A DNA stretch of 64,000 nt from Paralithodes platypus (Eukaryota > Arthropoda > Malacostraca > Decapoda > Lithodidae). This document shows positions 36,321-45,807 of this stretch, one piece after another; position 1 is the stretch's first letter, and each line of letters starts with the position of its first letter. Under the pieces are notes generated by a model that was given only the letters and a program-made list of their open reading frames with translations, was not told the origin of the DNA and made no database searches. Where the stretch lies: contig CM064523.1 in NCBI GenBank assembly GCA_032716605.1, forward strand, positions 38,514,226 to 38,578,225. The letters are read 5' to 3'. The translations under genes were made by a program, and so were the position numbers.

Positions 36321-36490
36321 GGCGTGCGCCGTGGTGCAGTGGCCAAAAGAATGGACTTATGTCCTGACTTACCTTGGTTTGATCCTGGGTGACAGTAGAA
36401 GCATATATATATATTGAGTAGAACCTCTGTGGGAGACCTAGGGCACCTCAATTTCCATAGTAGTAGGACAATGAGGGAAATAACGCCGGG
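36321..36490 (+). mobile_element. tRNA-derived SINE
   Basis: The head GCCGTGGTGCAGTGGCCAAA (box A-like) and TGGTTTGATCCTGGG (box B-like) lie at about 36330 and 36376-36390. A (TA)n run and a non-tRNA body follow. The stem structure is not that of a functional tRNA. Confidence 0.5.
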
Positions 36491-36499
36491 AACCATCTT

Positions 36500-36545
36500 A
36501 GTTATTCAACTTTTCGGCACCTCATGCAGCCATCATCAGGAACTA
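36500..36545 (-). ncRNA. Hammerhead-like core, possible Penelope terminal remnant
   Basis: The minus strand reads CCTGATGATGGC, then GTGCCGAAAAGTT. This gives CUGAUGA, a GGC/GCC stem II and GAAA in the spacing of a hammerhead ribozyme core. No adjacent Penelope coding sequence is present, and the base pair beside the cleavage position does not form cleanly. It may be a decayed copy or coincidence. Confidence 0.3.
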
Positions 36546-36965
36546 TATATACCCTAAAGAAAGAGATCAGACTCAGTAAACAATCAAGTAGGGCTAACTA
36601 TTAATAATTGAAAATACAAATTAAAAGTTCAAAATATCATACAATTCTAGTTATATATCTTAATGTAAAAGATTCGAAAAATCATTAATAGGAAAAATAA
36701 CTACCATCTAATAGACAGGACACTGAAATAACATTGAAAATCTGGACATCGTGCAAATCATAAAGGAAAATCAACGACTAAATATCAAGCGGGGAACAAG
36801 CACAAGGTCGTTACAAGAGAATAGGACAACAAATGTCATAAAAGAATGAATTAATAAATACTTATGAGTTACTGCTGACTAGGGAAAGTAAAGGAGGCCT
36901 AAATATATTATACATATACAGTATATATATATATATATACATATATATAATTATATATATATGTG
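36546..36965. other. Non-coding stretch ending in (TA)n
   Basis: AT-rich sequence without a recognisable gene. A degenerate (TA)n microsatellite lies at about 36904-36964 and adjoins the SINE arm. Confidence 0.5.
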
Positions 36966-37186
36966 TTTCTAATCTCTCAGTGGGGTTCGAACCGCCGACC
37001 ATCAGGACGATAGCCGACGCTTTAATCAACCACACCACGGCAGTCTAAAAGACACTCAACCCTCTATCTTATTTATGTTAGGGAGAAGGGAAACCCACTA
37101 GGCGAATATATTTCAGTTCATACCTAGTCGTAGGATCCATATTCCAGAATACCATACAAGGATTTCTGAGTGTCCCGACGCAACTC
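36966..37186 (-). repeat. Left arm of a 221-bp inverted repeat; tRNA-like SINE head
   Basis: The reverse strand of about 36974-37046 has a tRNA-like head (GCCGTGGTGTGGTTGATTAA as box A region, GCGGTTCGAACCCCACTG as box B). The whole arm, from CTAATCTCTCAG to GTCCCGACGCAACT, is matched in reverse complement at 37832-38052 with few differences. At 37022-37025 this arm holds the uninterrupted TTAA at the position where MITE-6 sits in the middle SINE copy. Confidence 0.78.
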
Positions 37187-37229
37187 AGGCCGAAATTGAT
37201 TTAATTTAATTCTACCCCACCAAGCATGA

Positions 37230-37835
37230 GAGTTACAAATATTGAGTATATATCAAAATACACGTGAGCCACTAAATTTGTCTAATCTCTCAGTGGGGTT
37301 CGAACCGCCGACCATCAGGATGATAGCCGACGCTTTAACCCTCCTGGCCCGGGCAGGCCCTCCAAAGGACACCACAAAAGAAGGGCAGGAGCCCGGGTGT
37401 CATGTTAATAGGCAGCAAGCTTGAAAGCCTATTCAGCTGGGTCTGAACGCCGTGCATCCGACACATGTAAACAAAGCCGATCGTTGTGTCACCGCACCTC
37501 TGAAAACAATAAGGAGACGTCGGATCAATGTTATTGTTGTGACGTCAGACGAGATTAGTGTCTGAAAAGCTCCGATATTGTAAACATCGTGGCAAAATTC
37601 GCTCCACGGAAATAGTCATCACAACTGAACCAGTTGACTTGGAGAGCTCTACTCAACGCCAGTCTACAGATTGGAAACCGCACTACGTTTATAGATGTGT
37701 GGGAAATTTCTAGCAGTTAAACTAAACAAAAATACGGTAGCCTAGGCCTAGACGTTTTTCGGCCAGATCGCCCGGGTAGCCCAGCCTTTGGAGGACCTGC
37801 CGGGCCAGGAGGGTTAATCAACTACACCACCAGTT
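37230..37835 (-). mobile_element. Middle tRNA-derived SINE copy, interrupted by MITE-6
   Basis: The same tRNA-like head as in the two arms, antisense, including the tail segment with GAGCCACTAAA (CACGTGAGCCAC near 37261). It is split at TTAA by 37335-37817. Outside the MITE, the sequence CGACGCTTTAATCAACTACA reads across the junction as in the arm at 37016. Confidence 0.7.
37335..37817. mobile_element. Second TTAA MITE family (MITE-6), inserted in a SINE
   Basis: Ends TTAACCCTCCTGGCCCGGGC and the inverted TTAACCCTCCTGGCCCGGCA give a terminal inverted repeat of roughly 19-25 bp with one or two mismatches, flanked by TTAA. The empty site CGCTTTAATCAAC is present in the SINE at 37019-37030. The internal sequence is GC-richer than its surroundings and non-coding. 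CCC ends with a TTAA target indicate piggyBac-type mobilisation. It is unrelated in sequence to the five-copy family apart from the target and CCC end. Confidence 0.88.
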
Positions 37836-38052
37836 GCGTCGGGACACTCAGAAATCCTTGTATGGTATTCTGGAATATGGATCCTAAGACTAGGTATGAA
37901 TTGAAATATATTCGCCTAGTGGGTTTCCCTTCTCCCTAACATAAATAGGATAGAGGGTTGAGTGTCTTTTAGACTGCCGTGGTGTAGTTGATTAAAGCGT
38001 CGACTATTGACCTGATGGTCGGCAGTTCGAACCCCACTGAGAGATTAGAAAC
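37832..38052 (+). repeat. Right arm of the 221-bp inverted repeat; tRNA-like SINE head
   Basis: Reverse complement of 36966-37186. The tRNA-like head is on the plus strand (GCCGTGGTGTAGTTGATTAA at about 37976, box B GCAGTTCGAACCCCACTG at about 38023). It is followed by the GAAACATTTAGTGGCTCACG tail and (TA)n/(TG)n. Confidence 0.78.
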
Positions 38053-38060
38053 ATTTAGTG

Positions 38061-38625
38061 GCTCACGTGTATTTGTGATATATACTCAATATATATATAT
38101 GTGTGTGTGTGTATAGTTTCGAAATTAAGTCCTATAGCTAGACACGTCATCCGACATAATTGGGATATACTGAAATGAAGAAAGTTAGAGGAAATACACA
38201 GAATACACAGTTATAGGAATACAAGAACATAACAAGTCTAGCTTATTTTAACAATAAGGGAAAAGATAAATTATGTAAGTAAATCAATAATTCTTCATTA
38301 ATGGTTCCAGGTTTAACATATGTACATATATCAACTTACTTCTAATAGTAAGGCAACAAACACCAACACCATAGATTATTCAATATCCATTTATCCTAGT
38401 CCTTGGTTTCCGTTCCAAGACAGCCTTATATAACATATAGGTTAAAGGTGTTTCATCGTTATCCCAACAATCCCTTACAACCCCTAAAAGGTCTGTTTAC
38501 TATACCATAACTGACATAGATCAAGAATATCTCGGGCTGGAGGTCGTCATGGCTTGTTCAGTGACATGTTCACATATGTCTCACCACTATCACACTCAAA
38601 CTAAATCTGACTTACCTCTACCTTA
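38061..38625. other. Non-coding stretch
   Basis: (TA)n/(TG)n microsatellite to about 38115, then AT-rich sequence with no recognised gene or repeat. Confidence 0.5.
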
Positions 38626-39049
38626 CCTTAGGATGTCTTCGCCACATTTCTAGTGGCACCGAGTAGCATACCGCCCCTCGTTCCGGGTGGTGATTTGGTG
38701 CAGCAGACTGTTCGAAGGGACAGCACTCTACCCTGCAAAGCTGGGCTCGTCTGGCACTTTTTGCAATTCGACATCGAGGGTTCTCTTGAAGTTGTCTAGC
38801 GAGACAACCCTCATGTCTCTTACTCGCTGTAGGAGTTTGTTGAAGAGACATGGGCCTCTGTGTGATAACCAGCCCTCTTGCAGAGAGCCCATAGCACGCA
38901 GGTTATTCATCCGGGGGATATCATATTCCCAGCCTCTCTTATCACTGAATTTCATGACTATTGGTGTATGTAGATTTGGTACTAAACTCGCTGCAATTTT
39001 CCTTGTGTATATTATTAAATAACGTTCTCTTCTATGCTCCAACAAGTAC
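38626..39049 (-). pseudogene. LINE-M copy 2, 3' part
   Basis: The minus-strand frame encodes the LINE-M C-terminus: RRERYLIIYTRKIAASLVPN, HTPIVMKFSDKRGWEYDIPR, GPCLFNKLLQRVRDMR, LDVELQKVPDEPSFAG. It is collinear with 12262-12700. It ends at GTAC (39046-39049), where a long-TIR element inserted. The 5' continuation is at 42193. Confidence 0.85.
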
Positions 39050-39403
39050 ACTCACGCGTACTAAAAGTTGCTCAGGGGTGGGGCCTTCGTTCCCCTCCTC
39101 CATCATGGGCAGGTGGAAGGGGGGACTCGAGTCCAAGTCTACCCCACCTTCCACCCCCAAACTATCCCCAACTCCCCACTCTCTTCCTTTGGCTGCTAGT
39201 TAGTGATTAGCAACGTATGTTCTCATGTCTTGTAAATTATAGCTAAGCCATCATTGAACACTCTTACAATTACCAACATTTAAAATGTATTAGGAATTTA
39301 ATACAATATGTAATTGTATTCTCAAAACAAGTCTCTATACATTAAACGTGAGTTACACCAATTTCGGCTGTAGGGTCTTCTGCTTCTCTCTCTCTCTCTC
39401 TGA

Positions 39404-39736
39404 ATGGGCTTCCCCGAGATGTTATAGACTGCAGCACCGTTGATTCATTTAAACTTCGCCTAGACAAATATCTCGCATCAAACCCGCGACTGACTGCGTT
39501 TGTAAATGAATAACTTTATTTTGTCCTCCCTTCAGTTACTAACCCATCTGTCCCCTACTAACTTCCTAATCCTGCCACGGGCATTAGTTCCAGGGCAGTA
39601 GTTCCATTTCCAATGTTCCCTTACCCACTCTAAACCACTGTTTGGACACTTGATCCTCAGTGTTTTGGAGGACAAGCAGCCTAGAAGGGTCACTAGAGCT
39701 GTTGTTGCTTGATTTTCTTTGTACTCCTTTGTACTC
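39404..39736 (+). mobile_element. CR1 3' end fragment inside the long-TIR element
   Basis: It encodes the last codons of CR1 ORF2 (GLPRDVIDCSTVDSFKLRLD ... SNPRLTAFVNE), the 3' untranslated region and CTTTGTACTC tail units. It sits between two (CT)n tracts (before 39400 and after 39737), so it probably inserted in a (CT)n microsatellite that now forms its target duplication. It is not part of either TIR, so it entered after or during assembly of the host element. Confidence 0.85.
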
Positions 39737-40194
39737 TCTCTCTCTCTCTCTTGCTACGACCAAGGTTTAATGTGATTTGAATATGATGACACCGTAATTA
39801 AATCCAATCTCAACCAGTATTATTCAGTATATTCACCATCATTGCCATGCATATCAACGTGCCCTCTACGATATAATCCTAGGTTCTCAAATAACTTGCG
39901 GCAGTCGGACCATTTTAACAAAATTAATAAGGAAAGGACACAAGGGAAATATTGGCAGGAATAATGTTGCGACTGTTACTGATTGTTTTGTTTATCATTT
40001 CATTCAGATCGTCCCGTTTATGCAATACCATACATACTATAAACGGTGTATGTTTCATTCTACGTGGCCTATACACTCATTTTTGTAAGCTATTAAATGT
40101 AGAACTCGATGCAAATTACAATCAAAGTCGGTGTTAACTTATAATAAAGAAGAAGTGCCGTTTTGCCCAAACTCAAAACGGCATACCCAACTCT

Positions 40195-40865
40195 GCGATG
40201 GGTTACCATCATCACTACTACTTCCTTCATAACTACAACCGCCACAATCATCACGACTACTGTCATCATCACTACTACAATTACAATCATCACTACTACT
40301 CACCATCATCACTACTACTGTCACCATTGTCACAACCATCTTAATCACTACTAGCATTGATACTACAACTATCAACAAGCATTACTACTATCATCACCAC
40401 CATCTTACACTCATCATTACTACTGTTAACATCATCATTACTACTGTCACAAGTATTACCATCATGTATCCTACTGTCACCATCATCACTATTACTGCCA
40501 TCATCACCATTACTATGATCTTCATCATCACAACTATTGTCATCATCACTACAACTTTCACCATCATCACTATTACTCACCATAATCACTAATACTCACA
40601 CCATCGTCACTTCCATCATCACTACTGTCATTATTATCACTACAACTATCATTACTTGTCACCATCATCACTACTATTATGACCATCACCACTACTACTA
40701 GTATTGTCACCATCATATCTACTACTGTCACCATCATATTTACTACTGTCATCATCATCACTACTGTCAACATCATCAATACAACCATCATCACTACTAT
40801 TATCACCATCATCACTACTATCACCATCAATCCCACTATTACTACCATCACTTCTAATGCCAACT
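40195..40865. repeat. Degenerate trinucleotide array (ATC/ACT)n
   Basis: About 670 bp composed of CATCATCACTACTACTGTCACC-like blocks. It gives Thr/Ile-rich or Asp/Ser-rich spurious frames on the two strands. Irregular unit order points to old microsatellite expansion and decay. Confidence 0.85.
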
Positions 40866-41854
40866 AAACTAACTTAACCTAGCAAATACGTAGCGAGATG
40901 TTTTCGCCCCCAGAACGAATGCGTTCTTAGCCCGAAGGGGCTCACACACTAAGGACGCCATCATTGCTGGGGGGGGGGGGGGGGAACCATATTTTGGACC
41001 TAAAATCATAACTATTGCATAAATTCAAAAAATCTTTTTTGACTGACGTTCGCATTCACGCAGCAAATGTTCGTGTGAAATTTTGTGAAAATCCGTCCAA
41101 CGGTCTAGGAGGAGTTCCAAGACAGACGGACAACGACAACAACAACGCCGACGACATAATTTTTTTTTGTGTGGTACCCACTATACGGGGGCGATACCAA
41201 ACTCTGCTTACGCAGAGTTGATAAGTCTTGCATATTGAGCCCCTGGGTAGCAGTGTTTGCCTTCTCACTTTCTCCTCCTCTGTCTCTGTCTGTGATCCCA
41301 GCCTCTCATCTATACAAACCCCCAACACAAAAATAAGGTTTAATAGACAATTTTCCATCATCTCTCCTATATGTGTATCGAATGCAGGCAGCATTCACCA
41401 CAAACACAAATGAAGGGGTCTATACCCCATTCAGACCTCTTAAATCTTGGTCGTAGAAAGTGAGAGACAGTGTTACAAGGAGTTACAAAAATAGTATCTC
41501 AAGACCATCCGGTCCATTCCGGAGAGATACTCAAAGTGGAAGGAAAAACATTGCTTAGTGCATTACACTTATTACAGTGTGGAGAATACTATCTACTATA
41601 TTTTTGAAGTGTTCTACTGAGGAAATATTTTACAACTTCTGAGGGAAGTTTGTTACAGGTAGAACAATCTTTATATGTGAAACCATTTCAATTTTAACTT
41701 CCAGCCATGGTTGCGTGTTGTATTTATATTAAAGCCAAACATTTAGCTATAATCCACATTGCCAAACCCATTAAATATTTAAAAATAAACTTCAATGACC
41801 TGAACTCGTAGTCTACGTGTTGAGAGAGAGAGAGAGAGAGAGGGAGACAGAGAG
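40866..41854. other. Interior of the long-TIR element, unclassified
   Basis: Contains a G-run at 40970-40983. A block near 41040-41220 includes AATCCGTCCAACGGTC and a small inverted pair (CTCTGCTTACGCAGAG). (GA)n lies at 41822-41863. No protein family is recognised. Confidence 0.45.
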
Positions 41855-42192
41855 AGAGAGAGAGAAGCAGAAGACCCTACAGCCGAAATTGGTGTAACTC
41901 ACGTTTAATGTATAGAGACTCGTTTTGAGAATACAATTACATATTGTATTAAATTCCTAATACATTTTAAATGTTGGCAATTGTAAGAGTGTTCAATGAT
42001 GGCTTAGCTATAATTTATAAGACATGAGAACATACGTTGCTAATCACTAACTAGCAGCCAAAGGAAGAGAGTGGGATAGTTTGGGGGTGGAAGGTGGGGT
42101 AGACTTGGACTCTACTCCCCCCCTTCCACCTGCCCATGGTGGAGGAGGGGAACGAAGACCCCACCCCTGAGCAACTTTTAGTACGCGTGAGT

Positions 42193-43075
42193 GTACAGTT
42201 TCAGTGTTCTTAAAAGCTCCCAATAGTGTAGCTGTTTTAACGAGTTTATATGAGAGGTGAAATTCCTTTGTACAATCTCTATGTCATTTATTTCACATGC
42301 TTTGTATGGGGATGTTAATACGCTACAGTATTCAAGCTGCGGTAGCACTAGCGAATTGAAGAGCGTTATCATAGGTAATTTACCGCATGTTTTAAATGTA
42401 CGGATAATTCAATCTGTTAGATGTTCGCAGCTGCAACTTCGACCTGGTTATATTTTTTTAAACCCATATTTTCAGACAATCGCACCCAAGGTCTTTTACA
42501 CTTTCTTTCTGTTCTATTATGTGGTTGGATTATGCTACATAATGTGTATTCTCTTTAACGGCAATATCATCTCTGTATCGTATCAACTGGAATTTGTCTT
42601 CATTGAATTGCATGCTGTTTTCCCTGGTGCACTGGAACTCTGTATTTATGTTTTCCTGCAGCCGACCTGTGTCCTCCTGTGGGTTTATTATCATGCTTAG
42701 TTTTGTGCCATCAGCACAAGAAGACACTGTACTGTGTCTTTGTTTTGGCATCTATGTCATTAATTAGAATGAGGGCAAACAAGGGGCACTAGCACTGTTT
42801 CTTGGGGAACTGAGCTTTTGACATCCGAAGGTTCATATATGATTTGGTTTACTGCTACTGATTGTTTCCGGCTTACGAGGAAGTTATATATCCACGGTCC
42901 GATTTTCCAAGTTATACCCTTTGCGTTGATTTTGTGAGCTATTATACCATGGTCATATTTATCAAATGCCTTAGCAAAACCGGTGTAAATAACATCCATG
43001 TTTTTCTTTTCTCCTTGTGATTTAAGAATGTTATTATAATGTTCCAAAAGTTCTCCAGTGTCTGGCATGGTACTG
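42193..43075 (-). pseudogene. LINE-M copy 2, RT core part
   Basis: Minus-strand fragments read LEHYNNILKSQGEKKNMDVI, AFDKYDHGIIAHKINAKGIT, WIYNFLVSRKQSV, SSVPQETVL, then CADGTKLSMI where the family has FADDTK, and SLVLPQLEYCSVLTSPYKAC. Replacement of the catalytic ADD by ADG, together with frameshifts, shows a dead copy. It extends further 5' than LINE-M copy 1. Confidence 0.82.
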
Positions 43076-43422
43076 AGAGAGTCAAGGGGAGCTCTCAGAC
43101 TGGCTTAGAGGGTAGGAGATACACTCCTCCACCCTCCTCCCTCTCTCCCACCCATCCTTGCATGAAAATACTTTATAAATATCGGGAAAAATATGCAAAA
43201 TACTTAATTGAAGAGGGGGTGAAAAAGGGTGGGGGAGGATGGGATGGAGGGGGTAGGGACAAATGTGTAGGAGTAGTAGCGAGTAATGGAGGGGAATTAT
43301 CTCACCTAATCACAAATTGCTTTGTTTTGAGTGCCACTGTGATGTTTTAAAAGTATTTTTTTTAGGCCTTGGAGTCTGGCCCCAGCACATGTGTTAATAC
43401 TGAATATATATATATATGTATA

Positions 43423-43457
<35 letters not shown>
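43076..43457. other. Non-coding stretch with dispersed repeat and (TA)n
   Basis: The segment at about 43288-43375 repeats 25248-25332. A (TA)n/(GTATA)n microsatellite at 43403-43457 abuts the Gypsy LTR, which appears to have integrated into it. Confidence 0.6.
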
Positions 43458-43461
<4 letters not shown>

Positions 43462-44981
43462 ACGTATCTTGATCCTCAAGTGGTTAACTTGATGAATCTA
43501 GATAGCACAGAGATATATATTAAGGTATCAGTCAGCTGAAGGCAAAACAAAAGTAAAATCTAATAACATTATTTCCTGTTGTTGCTTCCTATCCTTTTGG
43601 ATCTTAGGACTTGGTATCCTTTATTGACTGATACACTTTACTTATACAAAAATACTGAAACTAATTAAAGTTATGTAGTATTTATAAAGAATTATTATTT
43701 AACCGAAGCTTAGTAGGCTATGGTTATGACCCGAATAAGTTATATCTAAAGAAGGACTATTAATTCTAGAAAAGTCTTGAAAGATAAATATTAAGGTAAG
43801 AATATTTCTGTCTCTTACCCTTTTTGAAATGAATAGATAGTTTTCTTATGTCCTTTTATTTATATTTAATGTAATTATTCTTGGTTCTTGTCTTACGTTA
43901 ATAGTATTATATTATTATTATCATCAGGATAAATATCAAAGTCACATACAAAGTTAGATATATATTTAATAATTAGTTAAATGTATTTCTTAACCACGTA
44001 ACATTGAGGTTTGATTATGAGTAAATTAAGTTACAGGATCGCTTCATAGATTCGATTCAGGTCTCACTCAAATAATATGAAAAGCAAAATAATATTTTGA
44101 AGCTAAAAGAATTTTCTTCAGCTTAGGAAATCACTAGAAGTAACATTAAAACAGCCATGTTAGTCTAAGGCGATATTACTAATATGAGATAATAGTATCA
44201 CCGTACTAAGCACCGTTAAGCAATGTAAGCTTAATTAAAAGAAAATGAAATAACTCCAAGTATTAATATAAAACTATAGTATTACTTTCATCATAACCCA
44301 ATTACTTAAGAGTTGCTTTAGTCCACAAGTCCGTCAACTAAAATAGTTAAGTACATAATAGTAGCGTTAACGTTAATTCCCAATCAAATAGTTAAGTACA
44401 TAATTAGTAGCGTTAACGTTAATTCCCAATCAAATAGTTAAGTACATAATAGTAGCGTTAACGTTAATTCCCAATCACATATCTCACTAACCAACATAAC
44501 GTAAGTGTTTACACCGAACACACTTAACACACACTTATATAATCTGACTAACAGTCACAATCCCATTATAATACTTCACCCCGTCTTCCTCCAGCTGCAA
44601 GTTCACCTTCCCTACTCCAAATGAGACTGATTTGAATGCCCACTACTCGGGTCTTATATACTAAACAATGATGGTGTAGGAACGAATCAGGAGGCGGCGG
44701 GTAGTGCGCGCCCCAATCACAGCTCCTCGAGTTGCGTAGCAGGTGCGTGGTCCAATGGAGTCTCCTGGCGTCGATCATACGTCATAGCGTCGGGTCATCG
44801 AAGTAGTTTGCAGGGTCCCCTATGACGCACGCAGGTGTGAAGGCTTGTTTGCTGGTATGCGGACGAGCTGGTTTCCCCCTCGCTGGTTCGCTCGCTGGTC
44901 TGCTTCGCCGCCTGGGTAGTTTGGCACTCCTTCAACTCTTAATTCTAACTCTTAAATAAACATACAGGGCTCCGTATGTCA
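43458..44981 (-). repeat. Gypsy 3' LTR
   Basis: A 1.52-kb LTR, in element sense beginning TGACATACGGAGCCC and ending CGTAACA. The same sequence forms the 5' LTR at 55100-59974, apart from scattered substitutions, small indels and a hAT insertion. A tandem repeat of about 46 bp (AATAGTTAAGTACATAATAG...) has three units here (about 44340-44478). A TATA-type promoter is described separately. Confidence 0.92.
44625..44660 (-). promoter_or_regulatory. LTR core promoter candidate (TATA box)
   Basis: In element sense, TATATAAG (44660-44653) is followed about 25-30 bp downstream by a TCAGTC-like initiator (about 44628). An inverted CCAAT (ATTGG) lies upstream near 44710. The same arrangement occurs in the other LTR (TATA at 56353-56360). 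Confidence 0.55.
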
Positions 44982-44983
44982 GA

Positions 44984-44995
44984 CCTCCCCCCCTA
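44984..44995 (-). promoter_or_regulatory. Polypurine tract
   Basis: In element sense, TAGGGGGGGAGG lies two bases before the 3' LTR start. This is where the plus-strand primer of LTR retrotransposons is expected. It confirms the minus-strand orientation of the element. Confidence 0.8.
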
Positions 44996-45050
44996 GAAAA
45001 GAGTGTAAGGAGTATAGTACATAATATTAAACATAAGACATAAATAGATT

Positions 45051-45317
45051 CACCACCAGATTGGCAACAGCAAGATTATAATGAGGAAATAATAAGGATA
45101 TCACCCAAAGTAGGCAACGTCTCCAGGTACCACATCAGAACATAGCCGGAACGTAGCTGGAGCGTTATTCGAACTGCAAGGCATCTCACAGCTGAAGGCT
45201 TGAAAGCACACTACTAAAGCATGATATTTACCTCGCTACAAGGGAGAGCTAATTGCCAAAATCCTCTCATTAAATTAATCTTACTGCTGGATGAGGCCAA
45301 CCCGGTAAATGTAATCT
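45051..45317 (-). pseudogene. Degenerate duplicate of the RT core downstream of RNase H
   Basis: Sequence from ACCAGATTGGCAACAGCAAG to the MITE-3 insertion aligns, in the same orientation, with the RT segment at 46508-46830. Shared blocks include TCCAGGTACC, GAACGTAGCTGGAGCGTT-like, AGCATGATATTTACCTCGCT and TCATTAAATTAATCTT-like. About 60 bp around the YIDD codons are missing or diverged. It lies between RNase H and the polypurine tract, where no RT belongs. Confidence 0.7.
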
Positions 45318-45807
45318 TTAACACCTTACGAGCGGCCTATGCGGTTTATTTATGTGTACCGCACAGCGGGGTGTTTTTAGCCAAAATAGGGCTGTTTACG
45401 TGATCATTTTCATGCCTAAATAAGACCCAGAACGTAAAACAAGTACCTATCCCTGAAAGGGCATAAACAGAGCTTTCGAATGACACCATAACGATCCTTG
45501 TATGATGGATAGTTTTCTTGCAATAACCGTGCAACGCGAGTGCAAAAAGCAGGTAATTCGGTACTTTCAGTACATAATTGAGTATGTAGCGAGTGAGAGA
45601 GGGAGGAGGGAGCTGAGATTTGTGTCAGTAGGTTCGCCGCGGTGGTCTGGAGCAGTCATACGCTCGCTAGTCTCCTGCCACCACTTGTCTCTCTCTCTCT
45701 CAGCCACATTACGTGCTGAAATTGCCACTCGAGTTATGTCGAGCGCCGCCACATAGTCCAGCTTTATTTAACTCGACTTATGTTGCTCGCCGCTAATTAA
45801 GGGTTAA
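45318..45807. mobile_element. TTAA MITE copy 3, inside the Gypsy element
   Basis: Same ends and TTAA flanks as the other copies. It shares bases with copy 4 (TAATTCGGTACTTTC, AATTCAGTATGTAGCG-like, GAGCTGAGATT), forming a second subfamily. It inserted just beyond the RNase H coding end. Confidence 0.92.

Larger units (their letters stand above)
39050..42192. mobile_element. 3.1-kb DNA element with ~340-bp terminal inverted repeats, GTAC (or TA) target duplication
   Basis: Left TIR about 39050-39395 and right TIR about 41855-42192 are near-perfect reverse complements, with outermost bases ACTCACGCGTACTAAAAGTT. GTAC flanks both ends, and removing the element restores the LINE-M sequence (compare 12690-12705). 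Because GTAC is palindromic, a TA duplication with a CACTCACGCG terminus is equally possible. Inside are (TC)n tracts, a CR1 3' fragment, a trinucleotide array and unclassified sequence, but no transposase frame. It is a non-autonomous or foldback-type element of unknown superfamily. Confidence 0.85.

Noticed and set aside
37975..38045. tRNA gene candidate (box A and B present)
   Set aside because: The acceptor stem does not pair and the sequence recurs with a non-tRNA tail, so it is a SINE head. The same applies to 5775-5855, 18395-18465 and 36330-36390.
40139..40863. Open frames rich in Asp/Ser, Val/Met or Thr/Ile on both strands
   Set aside because: All are translations of the degenerate trinucleotide array.
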